Source of the DNA: Thermoplasmatales archaeon JdFR-43
GTDB taxonomy: Archaea > Thermoplasmatota > E2 > UBA202 > JdFR-43
Reading direction: 5' to 3'
Length of the DNA stretch: 27,479 bases
Assembly (NCBI GenBank): GCA_002011355.1
Contig: MTNE01000151.1
Coordinates: 1 to 27,479 of the forward strand
In this document: piece after piece, positions 5,369-12,533 of the stretch
Layout of the letters: the number at the start of each line of letters is the position of its first letter
Numbering within the stretch: the stretch's first letter is position 1
Made by a program: the position numbers and the translations under genes
The notes under the pieces: model-generated
The model's input: the letters and a program-made list of their open reading frames with translations, nothing else
Database searches by the model: none
What the model was told of the DNA's origin: nothing

Positions 5369-7010
5369 ACTCCTCCAGCTCCTGCAGGAAAAACCCCGCA
5401 CCTTGGAGGAGTTAGCCCAGCTCACCGGCCAGTCCGTCCCAACAATTAAATGGCATCTTATAGGCCTACCTATTCGTGAAGAGCAGCATAACGGTTTAAT
5501 CCTTATTTTTTTGGTTTCAGATTCTTATTCCAGCAATTCTATGAATCTTATAAACTCACCAAAAGGTGACAGTGGATACGGGTATGTGAAATGTCACCTT
5601 AAACCGTCACTTTCCGATTTTATTTCAACCAATGAATGTGAAACAAAAACGCCTCAGAAACCTCAGATCACAAAAAGAGGCCGAAAGAATAGGGGTTCAC
5701 ATAAAGGTGAAATACCCCTATCCCAACCTTCACCTTTAGCATCACCGAAATGTGAAGTACCCCTATCATGGGCCTCCCTACTACACAAAATAAAGAAAGG
5801 TAAAGACAAAATAACTCCAAAAATCATCTCTCTTATCTCCAGAAACAACGGACAAATAGCACACAGGACAATAGCTAAAATCCTAAACCTCGACAGGAGC
5901 ACAATAACAAAGAGGATAAACAAGCTTGAAAAACTCGGAATACTCCGCAGAATACCCTCCAGACCTCGCAAGTATGAGGTTGACTCCAAATTTTATGGAA
6001 TGCTAAATGGTGAAATTTCACCTTTCGATGCCACCCCTATCCCGCCCGCTGACAACGGCTATTTCCGCGTTCACGGCTTCCAGCGCATCTTCCTGATGGT
6101 GAACTTTCACCTTGAAAATGTGAACATCCCCATGCTGAAATCCGAACTCTCCAGAAAGTACGGCTGGAGACTCATCAAAACCGTGAAGAGAAGGGGTTGG
6201 GAATCCTACATCTTCGCCCACACAGACTACCCAGAACTGAAAATCGAACTCACCAAGCGAACAATAATCGTCTCACCCATGTTTAAGAACTCCTTCCTTA
6301 TCTCCTTCGACGACTTTCCCGAGAATCCATCTGATCTCAAGCAAAGACTCGAGGATTACATCCAGAAAGCTGCCGAACATTTCGCCCACGCCCTCGGTTC
6401 CACTCTTAACATCTCCATCAACATCATCGACAGGGGCTGGGCTGGCGAGAACCCCATCAGCCCAAAAGCCAAAAAGAAGGAAGTGAAGAAAATAAACAAA
6501 CCCGAGGTAAGTTATATCGACCCAGACGGTATCATCCACAACGCTGAGGAGAAATACGGTAAATTCTACATCAACGACTTGGGCTGGTTCATCGACAAAT
6601 CCCTGAAAACAGAAGCTGAGCTCGAATTCGAAAACGATGAAACTGAAGACTCAATCGAGAAAGGATCCAAATTCAAGAGGATGGTTGAAGCTCTGAACGA
6701 TCACGAAGTCCTCGAGGGCTTAAAGAGAATCGGTTCTGGTGTCAATGATGGCATCAGCTCTGAACTTAAATCAATGATCCAGAACCTCCATACCCGCATC
6801 GACCATCTTGAAGCTCTTGTAAATGCAGATCTCTCCCAATCACAGAAATTCTACCGCATGTTCACTTTCTTCGTTACTCTACTGGACAGGGTTTTGTCAC
6901 TCTTTGCTGGCGAGAATATAGAGAATAAAACGAATCCGAACCTTGTCCAGGAAATTATGTCTGCCATGGACAACATCATGAAATCTGGATGGGGTGTTGA
7001 GGATGGATGA
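5352..7010 (+). CDS. Double winged-helix DNA-binding protein, candidate replication initiator (552 aa)
   Basis: I take ATG 5352, which opens directly into a winged helix (residues 1-45, LLQEKPRTLEELAQLTGQSV). The frame is open upstream but overlaps the previous gene. A polar linker follows (about 60-150), then a MarR-like winged helix (about 165-220, HRTIAKILNLDRSTITKRIN). Next come an alpha/beta region (about 235-390, starting RVHGFQRIF) and a segment WFIDKSLKTEAELEFEN reminiscent of proteins encoded by many archaeal plasmids and proviruses. A coiled coil (about 475-500) and helices end it. The repeated GGTGA palindromes inside the gene suggest that it binds its own DNA. Initiator versus master regulator is undecided. 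Confidence 0.7.
   Translation: MTLRARLLQLLQEKPRTLEELAQLTGQSVPTIKWHLIGLPIREEQHNGLILIFLVSDSYSSNSMNLINSPKGDSGYGYVKCHLKPSLSDFISTNECETKTPQKPQITKRGRKNRGSHKGEIPLSQPSPLASPKCEVPLSWASLLHKIKKGKDKITPKIISLISRNNGQIAHRTIAKILNLDRSTITKRINKLEKLGILRRIPSRPRKYEVDSKFYGMLNGEISPFDATPIPPADNGYFRVHGFQRIFLMVNFHLENVNIPMLKSELSRKYGWRLIKTVKRRGWESYIFAHTDYPELKIELTKRTIIVSPMFKNSFLISFDDFPENPSDLKQRLEDYIQKAAEHFAHALGSTLNISINIIDRGWAGENPISPKAKKKEVKKINKPEVSYIDPDGIIHNAEEKYGKFYINDLGWFIDKSLKTEAELEFENDETEDSIEKGSKFKRMVEALNDHEVLEGLKRIGSGVNDGISSELKSMIQNLHTRIDHLEALVNADLSQSQKFYRMFTFFVTLLDRVLSLFAGENIENKTNPNLVQEIMSAMDNIMKSGWGVEDG
5563..5600. repeat. Inverted repeat AAGGTGACA ... TGTCACCTT
   Basis: Perfect 9-bp arms at 5563-5571 and 5592-5600 with a 20-bp spacer, inside the winged-helix gene. 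First of several sites sharing a GGTGA core. Confidence 0.7.
5690..5767. repeat. Cluster of GGTGAA and TACCCCTATC repeats
   Basis: AAAGGTGAA at 5703-5711 pairs perfectly with TTCACCTTT at 5729-5737. GTGAAATACCCCTATC at 5707-5722 recurs with one mismatch at 5752-5767. TAGGGGTTCAC at 5690-5700 is an inverted, slightly shorter version of the same unit. The layout resembles an iteron cluster. Confidence 0.65.
6009..6111. repeat. Two GGTGAA-N2-TTCACC palindromes
   Basis: GGTGAAATTTCACC at 6009-6022 is a perfect 14-bp palindrome. GGTGAACTTTCACC at 6098-6111 has the same half-sites and differs only in the central two bases. Both lie in the same gene as the upstream inverted repeats. Confidence 0.7.
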
Positions 7011-7347
7011 GCTTGTTATGTGGATTGTTTTGAAGACAGCTGAAGAGCTGTTTGGGATAGATAGAAGGAACTTCAAAATATTGGAGTTGAAGGAAACAAG
7101 TTATGGCTTCTCTTGCCATCTATGCTTAGCTACTTCACTGGAGTTCAAAGCTGATGATGAAGCTGTGCAAGTATATCCACATATCGCTTTCGTGAAGCTA
7201 TATCCCCGCAAGAACACAGTCCGTTTGGTCTTCAACTTCAGCTACGCAAGATTCAGAGATTTCTTCGGTAAGCTCGGCAAATACGAGTTTAGTCTGAGCC
7301 TGCCACCGGACATAGCACACATCCTTCAGAAGGGCCGTAAGAGGTGA
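7003..7347 (+). CDS. Unknown soluble protein (114 aa)
   Basis: ATG 7003 lies 6 bases after GGGGTG and overlaps the previous gene by 8 bases; GTG 6994 is an in-frame alternative. An N-terminal helix (MWIVLKTAEELFGI) is followed by mostly strands with aromatic residues, including two cysteines (CHLC). It could be a small alpha/beta fold acting with the preceding DNA-binding protein, but no family is recognised. Confidence 0.65.
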   Translation: MDELVMWIVLKTAEELFGIDRRNFKILELKETSYGFSCHLCLATSLEFKADDEAVQVYPHIAFVKLYPRKNTVRLVFNFSYARFRDFFGKLGKYEFSLSLPPDIAHILQKGRKR

Positions 7348-7390
7348 TTCTGGTTGACCATTGCTCCTCCAACTCCACCGAAGTGAAACT

Positions 7391-7564
7391 ATGACAAAAA
7401 TCAACCTCTTGGTCTCAATCCTACTCGAAAAACGTCATTTCACCTTCAACGAAGTTTTCACCATCGCGGAACAGATAACCAACAAGCAGACGGCCAACTA
7501 CATAGCAATTGAAGCCCTTTACCGCATAACAAGCCGTCACAGGCCTAAGATCGTCATCCGCTAA
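7391..7564 (+). CDS. Small helical, HTH-like protein (57 aa)
   Basis: ATG 7391 is chosen, but no convincing Shine-Dalgarno site precedes it; an in-frame TTG at 7361 lies 12 bases after GAGGTGAT and would add ten residues. The sequence has three helices and a short basic end (ITSRHRPKIVIR), compatible with a minimal winged helix. It is the last gene of the left + strand operon and ends 2 bases from the convergent peptidase gene. Confidence 0.55.
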   Translation: MTKINLLVSILLEKRHFTFNEVFTIAEQITNKQTANYIAIEALYRITSRHRPKIVIR

Positions 7565-7566
7565 TT

Positions 7567-8856
7567 TTAGATATACTTAACCGTCAGCAAGTGTTGGAGA
7601 TAAACCGACGTTCCGTCAAAAACATCATCAAAAACAGGTTCATCGTCGTAGTACGCTCTAACTACCCACATGTATTTAGGCATCGGAATGGTTAGTACTT
7701 TTATTTTATTATTAATATTTTTACTTAATAAATATTCTTTATATTTTTCTATCCAAGTCAAGAACAACTCCAAATCGATGTCCAGTTCTCGTTTTTCAAT
7801 CTTCTTTTTAAATTCACGGTAGTACGCGTATATTCGTGGGAACGTTAGCCTAATTTTCGGATATACAGGTACTAGCAATTTTTCAACTTTTACGCTGTCA
7901 TAGCCCATTTGGAGCCACTCATTTTCCCATTCTTGGAACGAATCATCACGAGGCGTAACTCTGCTATAGGGGCCTATTTGGTCATCGTGGACATATAGCT
8001 CCTTCACCCTTCTTTTACGGTCACATCTGTAGCCACTTATGACTACCGCATGGCGAGACATTTCTCGTCGTCTTTTTAGAACGAGGGCTGCAACAAGAGG
8101 GAGTCCCGCATTCAGGTATGCTTTTACCGCTGTAGTTATAATATTACCGCTTTCAGCACCTATGACTTCTATGTCAAGACCTATCGATCTAACGTAATTT
8201 ATCATTTGCTCCCAGGTGAGGCCACTAGATGGAAAAGCTCTGTATGGGCTAGGAAACGAAGTGGCTACCTCGGTGATTTCTGCAGGTGAATGTCGGATCG
8301 TCCCAAAAATGCCGCTCAAGGGGTTAAGTGCAGACCACAGAGCAATCGTAGCACACGCACTAACTCCTTGATCTTGCTCTTGGTACGGAAGGGACTCTAT
8401 TACCAATGGAACGCCAAAAAGTGAGGCCGTGTAGCTAGCAGTAACGAAAAAGCGTTTTTCATCTCCATCAACCAGCGGGTATGTTTTCAAGACGGTTCTA
8501 CCTATAAGTGGCTGATCGTTAGATGATTTAATCGGTCTAACAACCACGAAACCGAGGTATGAAGACTTTAAATAATCAACTTGGTTTGTTTCCAATGATT
8601 TATAAAAAGTCTCTAATGAGAAATCTTCCGAAAAGAAATGAATGCGCGTCGTAAATTTACTTATTTCCTTGAAAGATCTAGAGTAAAATTTCTGGTAGTC
8701 TATCATGTAGTCCTTGTCTACGTATCTCTCCTCAACGACGAAAGTCTTAGCCCCTATCTCGCTAAGATATTTGGTGAGATACTGGCTTCTCAAACTGTTC
8801 CCTATGTAGATTTGCAAATTTTCTTTAGAAAATTCGTGAACAATATTATCAACCAT
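7567..8856 (-). CDS. Papain/C39-like cysteine peptidase (429 aa)
   Basis: The central region (about 150-300) looks like a papain-fold peptidase of the C39-like type: a Gln at 161 or 163 before Cys168 in SACATIALW, His269 in SRHAVVISGY, and Asp291/292 in VHDDQIGPY. Residues 1-145 form an unrecognised N-terminal domain and 310-429 a helical plus strand C-terminal domain. No signal peptide or membrane helix is seen, so it is probably cytosolic, unlike the transporter-linked C39 peptidases. It is A+T-richer than its neighbours and sits alone on the minus strand with the 50-aa gene, as a recent insertion would. Substrate unknown; defence, toxin or maturation roles are all possible. Confidence 0.7.
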   Translation of the reverse strand: MVDNIVHEFSKENLQIYIGNSLRSQYLTKYLSEIGAKTFVVEERYVDKDYMIDYQKFYSRSFKEISKFTTRIHFFSEDFSLETFYKSLETNQVDYLKSSYLGFVVVRPIKSSNDQPLIGRTVLKTYPLVDGDEKRFFVTASYTASLFGVPLVIESLPYQEQDQGVSACATIALWSALNPLSGIFGTIRHSPAEITEVATSFPSPYRAFPSSGLTWEQMINYVRSIGLDIEVIGAESGNIITTAVKAYLNAGLPLVAALVLKRRREMSRHAVVISGYRCDRKRRVKELYVHDDQIGPYSRVTPRDDSFQEWENEWLQMGYDSVKVEKLLVPVYPKIRLTFPRIYAYYREFKKKIEKRELDIDLELFLTWIEKYKEYLLSKNINNKIKVLTIPMPKYMWVVRAYYDDEPVFDDVFDGTSVYLQHLLTVKYI

Positions 8857-8868
8857 ATTTAAATCTAT

Positions 8869-9021
8869 TTAAATTGTAAAAACTTTTTTCAGATCCTCCT
8901 CTGTCAACATGCCGTATCTCCTTTGATACTCCTCCGATAGCTCTCGTAGATTGGGATCAGACCGGAGTTCGCTAGCAATTTCCTCCAAAATAGAAACTAT
9001 CTCCTTTTTCTCATATTTCAT
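8869..9021 (-). CDS. 50-aa charged protein upstream of the cysteine peptidase
   Basis: Reads from ATG 9021 (GGTGATT lies 3 bases upstream; ATG 9033 is an in-frame alternative) to TAA at 8869. The protein is helical and highly charged (MKYEKKEIVSILEEIASEL, later RELSEEYQRRYG). Its stop is 12 bases before the peptidase start and the two share a promoter, so they are probably one transcript. It could be a regulator, inhibitor or substrate of the peptidase; this is inference from position only. Confidence 0.6.
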   Translation of the reverse strand: MKYEKKEIVSILEEIASELRSDPNLRELSEEYQRRYGMLTEEDLKKVFTI

Positions 9022-9050
9022 CACAATCACCATCTTTACTTAACTCTAAA

Positions 9051-9060
9051 CTATATATAA
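9051..9060 (-). promoter_or_regulatory. TATA box of the peptidase operon
   Basis: On the minus strand TTATATATAG lies about 30 bases before ATG 9021, the usual distance for an archaeal promoter with a very short leader. Confidence 0.6.
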
Positions 9061-9163
9061 AAGTTACTAAAATTGTGTTTTCCTGCCAATTCTTTTTCCG
9101 GCTCAAGTAGATCATGCTACCAACTATGCTATTTTAAGTTTTTAATTTATTTTTATGATTCTA

Positions 9164-9190
9164 ATCTACAGCACTATCACAGTGGTAGAT
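9164..9190. other. Bulged hairpin in the intergenic region before the serine recombinase
   Basis: ATCTAC at 9164-9169 pairs with GTAGAT at 9185-9190, and CACT at 9172-9175 pairs with AGTG at 9181-9184, leaving a two-base bulge (AG) and a five-base loop. The 10-bp stem lies between the divergent peptidase operon and the recombinase. It could be a recombinase site, an operator or a structured RNA. The rest of 9061-9275 shows only promoters. Confidence 0.5.
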
Positions 9191-9245
9191 AAGGGAAATT
9201 CAGAAGATGCGACAAGGCGGCTCTGACTTCCTAACCCGCTCCACC

Positions 9246-9255
9246 CTTTTTATTC
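9246..9255 (+). promoter_or_regulatory. TATA-like element of the serine recombinase
   Basis: CTTTTTATTC is centred about 26 bases before ATG 9276. With no Shine-Dalgarno site before that ATG, the mRNA is probably leaderless. Confidence 0.5.
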
Positions 9256-9275
9256 TCTCAAACTAACTTATACCA

Positions 9276-9929
9276 ATGAAGGCAGCTCTCTACATCAGAG
9301 TTTCAACAGACGAACAGGCGAAAGAGGGATTCAGCATCGCCGCCCAACTCGAACGCCTTAAATCCTTCTGTTCCTCAAAGGGCTGGCGGATATACAATGT
9401 CTACATAGACGAAGGATACACTGGTAGAGACACAAACCGACCCGGATACAGGAGCATGATGCGTGACATCAAGCACTGGGATGTATGCGTCGCAATCAAG
9501 CTTGACCGCCTTCACCGCAACCTCCGCAACTTCATTTCTTTCCTTGACGAAATCCAGCGTAACAAAAAGCATCTCGCACTCGTCCACGAATCCGTTGACA
9601 CATCATCAGCGATGGGGCGCTTCTTCTTGAACCTCATGGCCTCTATCGCCCAGCTTGAATCAGAACAGATAAGCGAAAGGGTAAGGATGGGAATGGAGCA
9701 GGCAAAGTGCGAGGGCTATCACGTTGGCAGGCCACCAAAGCTCTTCAAAACCAAGAGGGTAGATGGCCATCTGAAGATAGAACCTACCGATATAGTATGG
9801 AAGATCCACAACATGCGCAAGCAGGGTATGAGCCTGAGAGAGATAAGCGAAGCTACGAACATACCAGTCTCAACTATCCACCGCACTCTTCAAAAGCTTG
9901 AAGTACTGCTTCAGGATGGAAGAGATTAG
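9276..9929 (+). CDS. Serine recombinase of the resolvase/invertase class (217 aa)
   Basis: The N-terminal catalytic domain starts YIRVSTDEQ with the nucleophile Ser10. It continues with DEGYTGRDTNRPGY, the KLDRLHRN segment carrying the catalytic arginines, and a long E-helix (LNLMASIAQLESEQISERV, about 127-145). The C-terminal helix-turn-helix (about 185-212, MSLREISEATNIPVSTIHRT) is of the resolvase type. The length matches small resolvases and invertases rather than large serine integrases. It may resolve multimers, flip DNA or act in integration. It stands as a single leaderless gene. Confidence 0.9.
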   Translation: MKAALYIRVSTDEQAKEGFSIAAQLERLKSFCSSKGWRIYNVYIDEGYTGRDTNRPGYRSMMRDIKHWDVCVAIKLDRLHRNLRNFISFLDEIQRNKKHLALVHESVDTSSAMGRFFLNLMASIAQLESEQISERVRMGMEQAKCEGYHVGRPPKLFKTKRVDGHLKIEPTDIVWKIHNMRKQGMSLREISEATNIPVSTIHRTLQKLEVLLQDGRD

Positions 9930-10221
9930 CCCCTCCTCTTTTTTCAAAAGGAAGTCCTTTCGAGACACTCTTTCACCCTAATTTCAAAATTATCTTATAT
10001 CTCTTAATTCAGGAAATAACGCTTTTTTAAGAAAATCCGAATTCTACCCCATTTTTAAAAAAGAAACCGCCACCGCATCGTGGCCTTTACAGAGGAGACC
10101 GCACCCTCGGCCCGGGTGGGAACAACATTTCCAGCCCCCTAATTAATTCCTATTTATTTCTATAAGGGAGGGAGGGGGTACCCGCTTAGGGGTTTTTATA
10201 TGCTCATTCCTACTATTTACG
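9930..10221. other. 292-bp intergenic region with T-tracts, AAAGGA palindrome and G-runs
   Basis: No credible gene. T-tracts at about 9939-9944, 10022-10028 and 10052-10056 could terminate the recombinase transcript. AAAGGA-AG-TCCTTT (9947-9960) is palindromic. GCACCC at about 10100 can pair with GGGTG at about 10114. CCCCCT (10135-10140) can pair with AGGGGG (10173-10178) across an A+T-rich loop. Three G-runs separated by single A (10166-10178) plus GGGG at 10189-10192 might form a quadruplex. The mix of A+T-rich and structured DNA is compatible with an origin, but that is not shown. Confidence 0.5.
10193..10201 (+). promoter_or_regulatory. TATA box of the structural module
   Basis: TTTTTATAT is centred about 25 bases before ATG 10222, which lacks a Shine-Dalgarno site, so the first gene is probably read from a leaderless mRNA. 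Confidence 0.6.
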
Positions 10222-10563
10222 ATGGGAAGTGAAGAACTTCTCCGAAAACTCAGCAGCATTGAGATGGCGAACTACAGCCATGCCGTTGATGTCAGCAGCT
10301 TCTTCAGAGAGTGCGAGAACTACATTGCAACTCTCTTCTCCCTCGACGCCATCACTGAGCAGCAGGCAGAGGAATATTGGCGGGAGTGGGATGAGGCCCT
10401 ACAGGTTTATTCAAGACAGGGAGGAGGCTGGAAGCTTGCCTGGAGCAAACTTGCCCGCTTGAGAGCGAAACTGATCAGAGAACTCGTCAAGAACAACATC
10501 CTCGAGTTCGTCAGCGAGGTTCTTAACGTGGATCGCATAGATGTTCTTCCGGTAGAGGAATAG
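10222..10563 (+). CDS. Helical soluble protein, first gene of the structural module (113 aa)
   Basis: All-helical by eye (residues 1-100), with Trp-rich amphipathic helices (EEYWREWDEALQVY, GGGWKLAWSKLARL) and no membrane segment. Leaderless start below a good TATA box. It directly precedes the ATPase gene with a 17-base gap and could be its partner. No family recognised. Confidence 0.7.
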   Translation: MGSEELLRKLSSIEMANYSHAVDVSSFFRECENYIATLFSLDAITEQQAEEYWREWDEALQVYSRQGGGWKLAWSKLARLRAKLIRELVKNNILEFVSEVLNVDRIDVLPVEE

Positions 10564-10580
10564 ACAGGTGAGGTGTGATT

Positions 10581-11468
10581 ATGGCAGCGACGGTGAAAAG
10601 TCTCAGTGACGCAATGGCTCTCCGCCTCTACAAGGAGATCACCATGCACAACCCAGATTTCAGGGGTACCACCGTGGAAATATACGGCTCAAAGGGCTCA
10701 GCCAAAACCACTCTCATGCTCAAGATCGCCTCACGCATTGTCTGCACATACGACTTTACAAACTGGCAGAAGGAGCCAGTGATCTGGAGGGGGCGAACAG
10801 TTGACATGTGGACGTGGTACCCAGGAAAAGTGAGAGTCTTTGTCCACGCAGATGATGACCCCTACTTCACAACCGAGTCCGGAGAAGAACTCAAAGTCAG
10901 GGTAATAAAATACGAAGACATCAGGGACGTCCTAAACAACCTCAACGAGTTCAATGTCGTATATGAGCCGACGACCTATCAGCTAGGAGACAATTTAAAA
11001 GAGATGATAGCAAGAAGGGCGGCAATCTCAATGAGGCAGCTAAACGACATAGATGTCGACTCCACTGTCTGGTGGTTCGAAACCATTTACGAAGTGCTGA
11101 AGCGAAAGGATAACAGATTCATAAGCCTGTTTTTTGATGAGGCCGACGAACTGTTTCCTGAAAACCCGAGCGGGCTGAGATGGCATCTTCAGGCGTGGCT
11201 TAAGGACAGTGTCAAAGATTTAAGAAAAAGAAACATAAGCATGTACTACAGCGCCCACTCGCACACGGATGTCGATTCCCGCATTCGCACTAAAATGCAG
11301 TACCGCATTTTGATGAAGGGAGCGAGAGTTCCAAACAACAGCCTGATCAACAAACGCCTCCCTCTCTTTCTGGATGTGGGGGAGGCAATCATCGAAAGAG
11401 ACGGTTTCGGAAAATTCCGCTTCGACAAACTCCGCCGCAAGGAAGTTGTGGTAGTACATTTTTCATGA
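10581..11468 (+). CDS. P-loop ATPase, candidate virion assembly or DNA-transfer ATPase (295 aa... 296 codons)
   Basis: ATG 10581 follows AGGTGAGGTGTGATT; GTG 10575 is in frame but too close to the ribosome site. Walker A is YGSKGSAKTTL (about residues 35-45) and Walker B is LFFDEADELFP (about 182-192). The segment SMYYSAHSHTDVDSRIRTKM (about 220-240) would carry the sensor and arginine residues. The overall plan (short N-terminus, AAA/HerA-FtsK or Zot-like core, no membrane helix) fits ATPases of archaeal viruses and plasmids that act in assembly or DNA movement. Pleolipoviruses and PAV1-like viruses each keep a P-loop gene in such modules. Exact family uncertain. Confidence 0.8.
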   Translation: MAATVKSLSDAMALRLYKEITMHNPDFRGTTVEIYGSKGSAKTTLMLKIASRIVCTYDFTNWQKEPVIWRGRTVDMWTWYPGKVRVFVHADDDPYFTTESGEELKVRVIKYEDIRDVLNNLNEFNVVYEPTTYQLGDNLKEMIARRAAISMRQLNDIDVDSTVWWFETIYEVLKRKDNRFISLFFDEADELFPENPSGLRWHLQAWLKDSVKDLRKRNISMYYSAHSHTDVDSRIRTKMQYRILMKGARVPNNSLINKRLPLFLDVGEAIIERDGFGKFRFDKLRRKEVVVVHFS

Positions 11469-11701
11469 CTGAGAGATCGAATTTGGTGCTGGTCTTTTTC
11501 ATCACTCTTTCTTTCCTAGTAGTATACCACATACAGGAGGACATATCCACAAAATTTGAGGAATATTGCAACAGCAAGTATGGAGAAAACTGGACAGTAA
11601 TCGCATATTACGACTGGCATTGCGGATTGGGCTTATGCTACAGATGCGATAACAAGACTTTCGAAACAAACCTTTCGAAACACCCGCTTTATAATTTTTA
11701 A
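11465..11701 (+). CDS. Small membrane-anchored Cys-rich protein (78 aa)
   Basis: Start overlaps the ATPase stop (ATGA). One N-terminal membrane helix (about 6-22, LVLVFFITLSFLVVYHI) is followed by an exposed domain with four cysteines (C35, C53, C58, C61 approximately), probably disulfide- or metal-linked, and N-glycosylation sequons. The promoter and two TTTCGAAA sites of the next gene lie within its last codons. Confidence 0.65.
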   Translation: MTERSNLVLVFFITLSFLVVYHIQEDISTKFEEYCNSKYGENWTVIAYYDWHCGLGLCYRCDNKTFETNLSKHPLYNF

Positions 11702-11704
11702 AGG
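11658..11704 (+). promoter_or_regulatory. Promoter with tandem TTTCGAAA operators
   Basis: CTTTCGAAACA occurs twice, at 11658-11668 and 11672-11682, each with the palindromic core TTTCGAAA, 14 bases apart. A strong TATA (TTTATAAT at 11688-11695) follows at once. Predicted transcription would start near 11717, giving a leader of about 30 bases with GGTGGG before ATG 11749. Confidence 0.6.
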
Positions 11705-11748
11705 ATAAATCCCACTATTTTTGGAAAAGCCTGGTGGGTGTGTTAGAA

Positions 11749-12150
11749 ATGCTGGAGGCGGTAGCAGCCCCCGTATACGAAGTGTTGGTGGTGGTGGCAA
11801 CAGCGTACTTCTGCCTGCTGATGGTCGTAAGAGTGGAGAGAGTGCAGAACTTCATCAGGGCGAAGATACACGTCGTTGGACTAGGAATGGACGACAAGGC
11901 ATATGCTGCAGCTGTGGGCACGGCAGTCACAGTCATAGCAGTTGCCCTCGCGGTAATCTTTGGAGCCATCATAATCGGAAATGTACAGGGCTCTCTACCG
12001 ACTGGGCTTGACAATCAAACGCAGACTCTCATCACAAATGTCGTGAACAACGTCTTCTCAGCCTTTAACTTGATGTCGACTGGAATCATCGTACTCGTCG
12101 CAGGCTTCATACTGACGATACTCGTCGCAGGCTTCCTCGTGAGAAGGTAA
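11749..12150 (+). CDS. Three-helix membrane protein, candidate major virion membrane protein (133 aa)
   Basis: ATG 11749 lies 10 bases after GGTGGG; GTG 11734 is in frame but inside the ribosome site. Membrane helices are at about 10-28, 53-76 (TAVTVIAVALAVIFGAIIIG) and 109-131 (IIVLVAGFILTILVAGFLVR), with an Ala/Gly/Val-rich character and an amphipathic NQTQTLITNVVNNVF segment before the last helix. It has its own strong promoter, as expected for an abundant product. The topology recalls small membrane-embedded capsid proteins of spindle-shaped viruses and VP3-type proteins of pleolipoviruses; neither is shown. Confidence 0.75.
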   Translation: MLEAVAAPVYEVLVVVATAYFCLLMVVRVERVQNFIRAKIHVVGLGMDDKAYAAAVGTAVTVIAVALAVIFGAIIIGNVQGSLPTGLDNQTQTLITNVVNNVFSAFNLMSTGIIVLVAGFILTILVAGFLVRR

Positions 12151-12165
12151 CAGGGAGGTGCAGCG

Positions 12166-12488
12166 ATGCACTACACCCTTTTTTTATAACAATTGGCCTA
12201 GCAGCAGCGTTCACGATTCTCGCTCTCGTTCACACAAGGACTACCACTATTACATCCATCATAGCAGCTATCCTCTATGTAATCCTCGCAGTCCACAGCT
12301 CTGCAGTCGAGTACTCAGTTGTTGATTACACCTATGTCTCCGGAAACACAACATACTACGCCTACAAAGTGCTGAGCTATCCAGAGTTTGTCTACTTCTT
12401 CTGGTTTCTCTGCTCGTTGATGCTGCTGCTGTGCTTCCTCTCCATTCTCGAAATCCTGAGGGAGAGTGCAAGAGTGGGGAAAGTTAGG
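12166..12488 (+). CDS. Three-helix membrane protein read through a TTTTTTA slippery site (about 107 aa)
   Basis: A strong GGGAGGTG site precedes ATG 12166, but this frame reaches TAA at 12187-12189 after only seven codons (MHYTLFL). The heptamer T TTT TTA at 12180-12186 lies exactly before that stop. After a -1 shift the reading continues ITIGLAAAFTILALV for 100 codons to TAG at 12486-12488. Three membrane helices (about 6-23, 28-42, 75-97) make the -1 frame clearly coding. A run GGGGAAAA (12476-12483) could return it to the first frame and end at TAA 12529-12531 with a basic/acidic tail. Programmed frameshift, slippage, mutation or sequence error all remain possible. Confidence 0.6.
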
Positions 12489-12533
12489 GTGAGGAGCGGT
12501 GAAGAGGAGGAAGAAATGAGGAGGAGGTAAAAA

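Noticed and set aside
9177..9185. TCACAGTGG shared with 27149-27157, possible att or origin-binding site
   Set aside because: A 9-bp match between regions of this size is expected by chance. The CAGTGGA core only partly resembles archaeal ORB elements, and no further copies flank the orc1/cdc6 gene.
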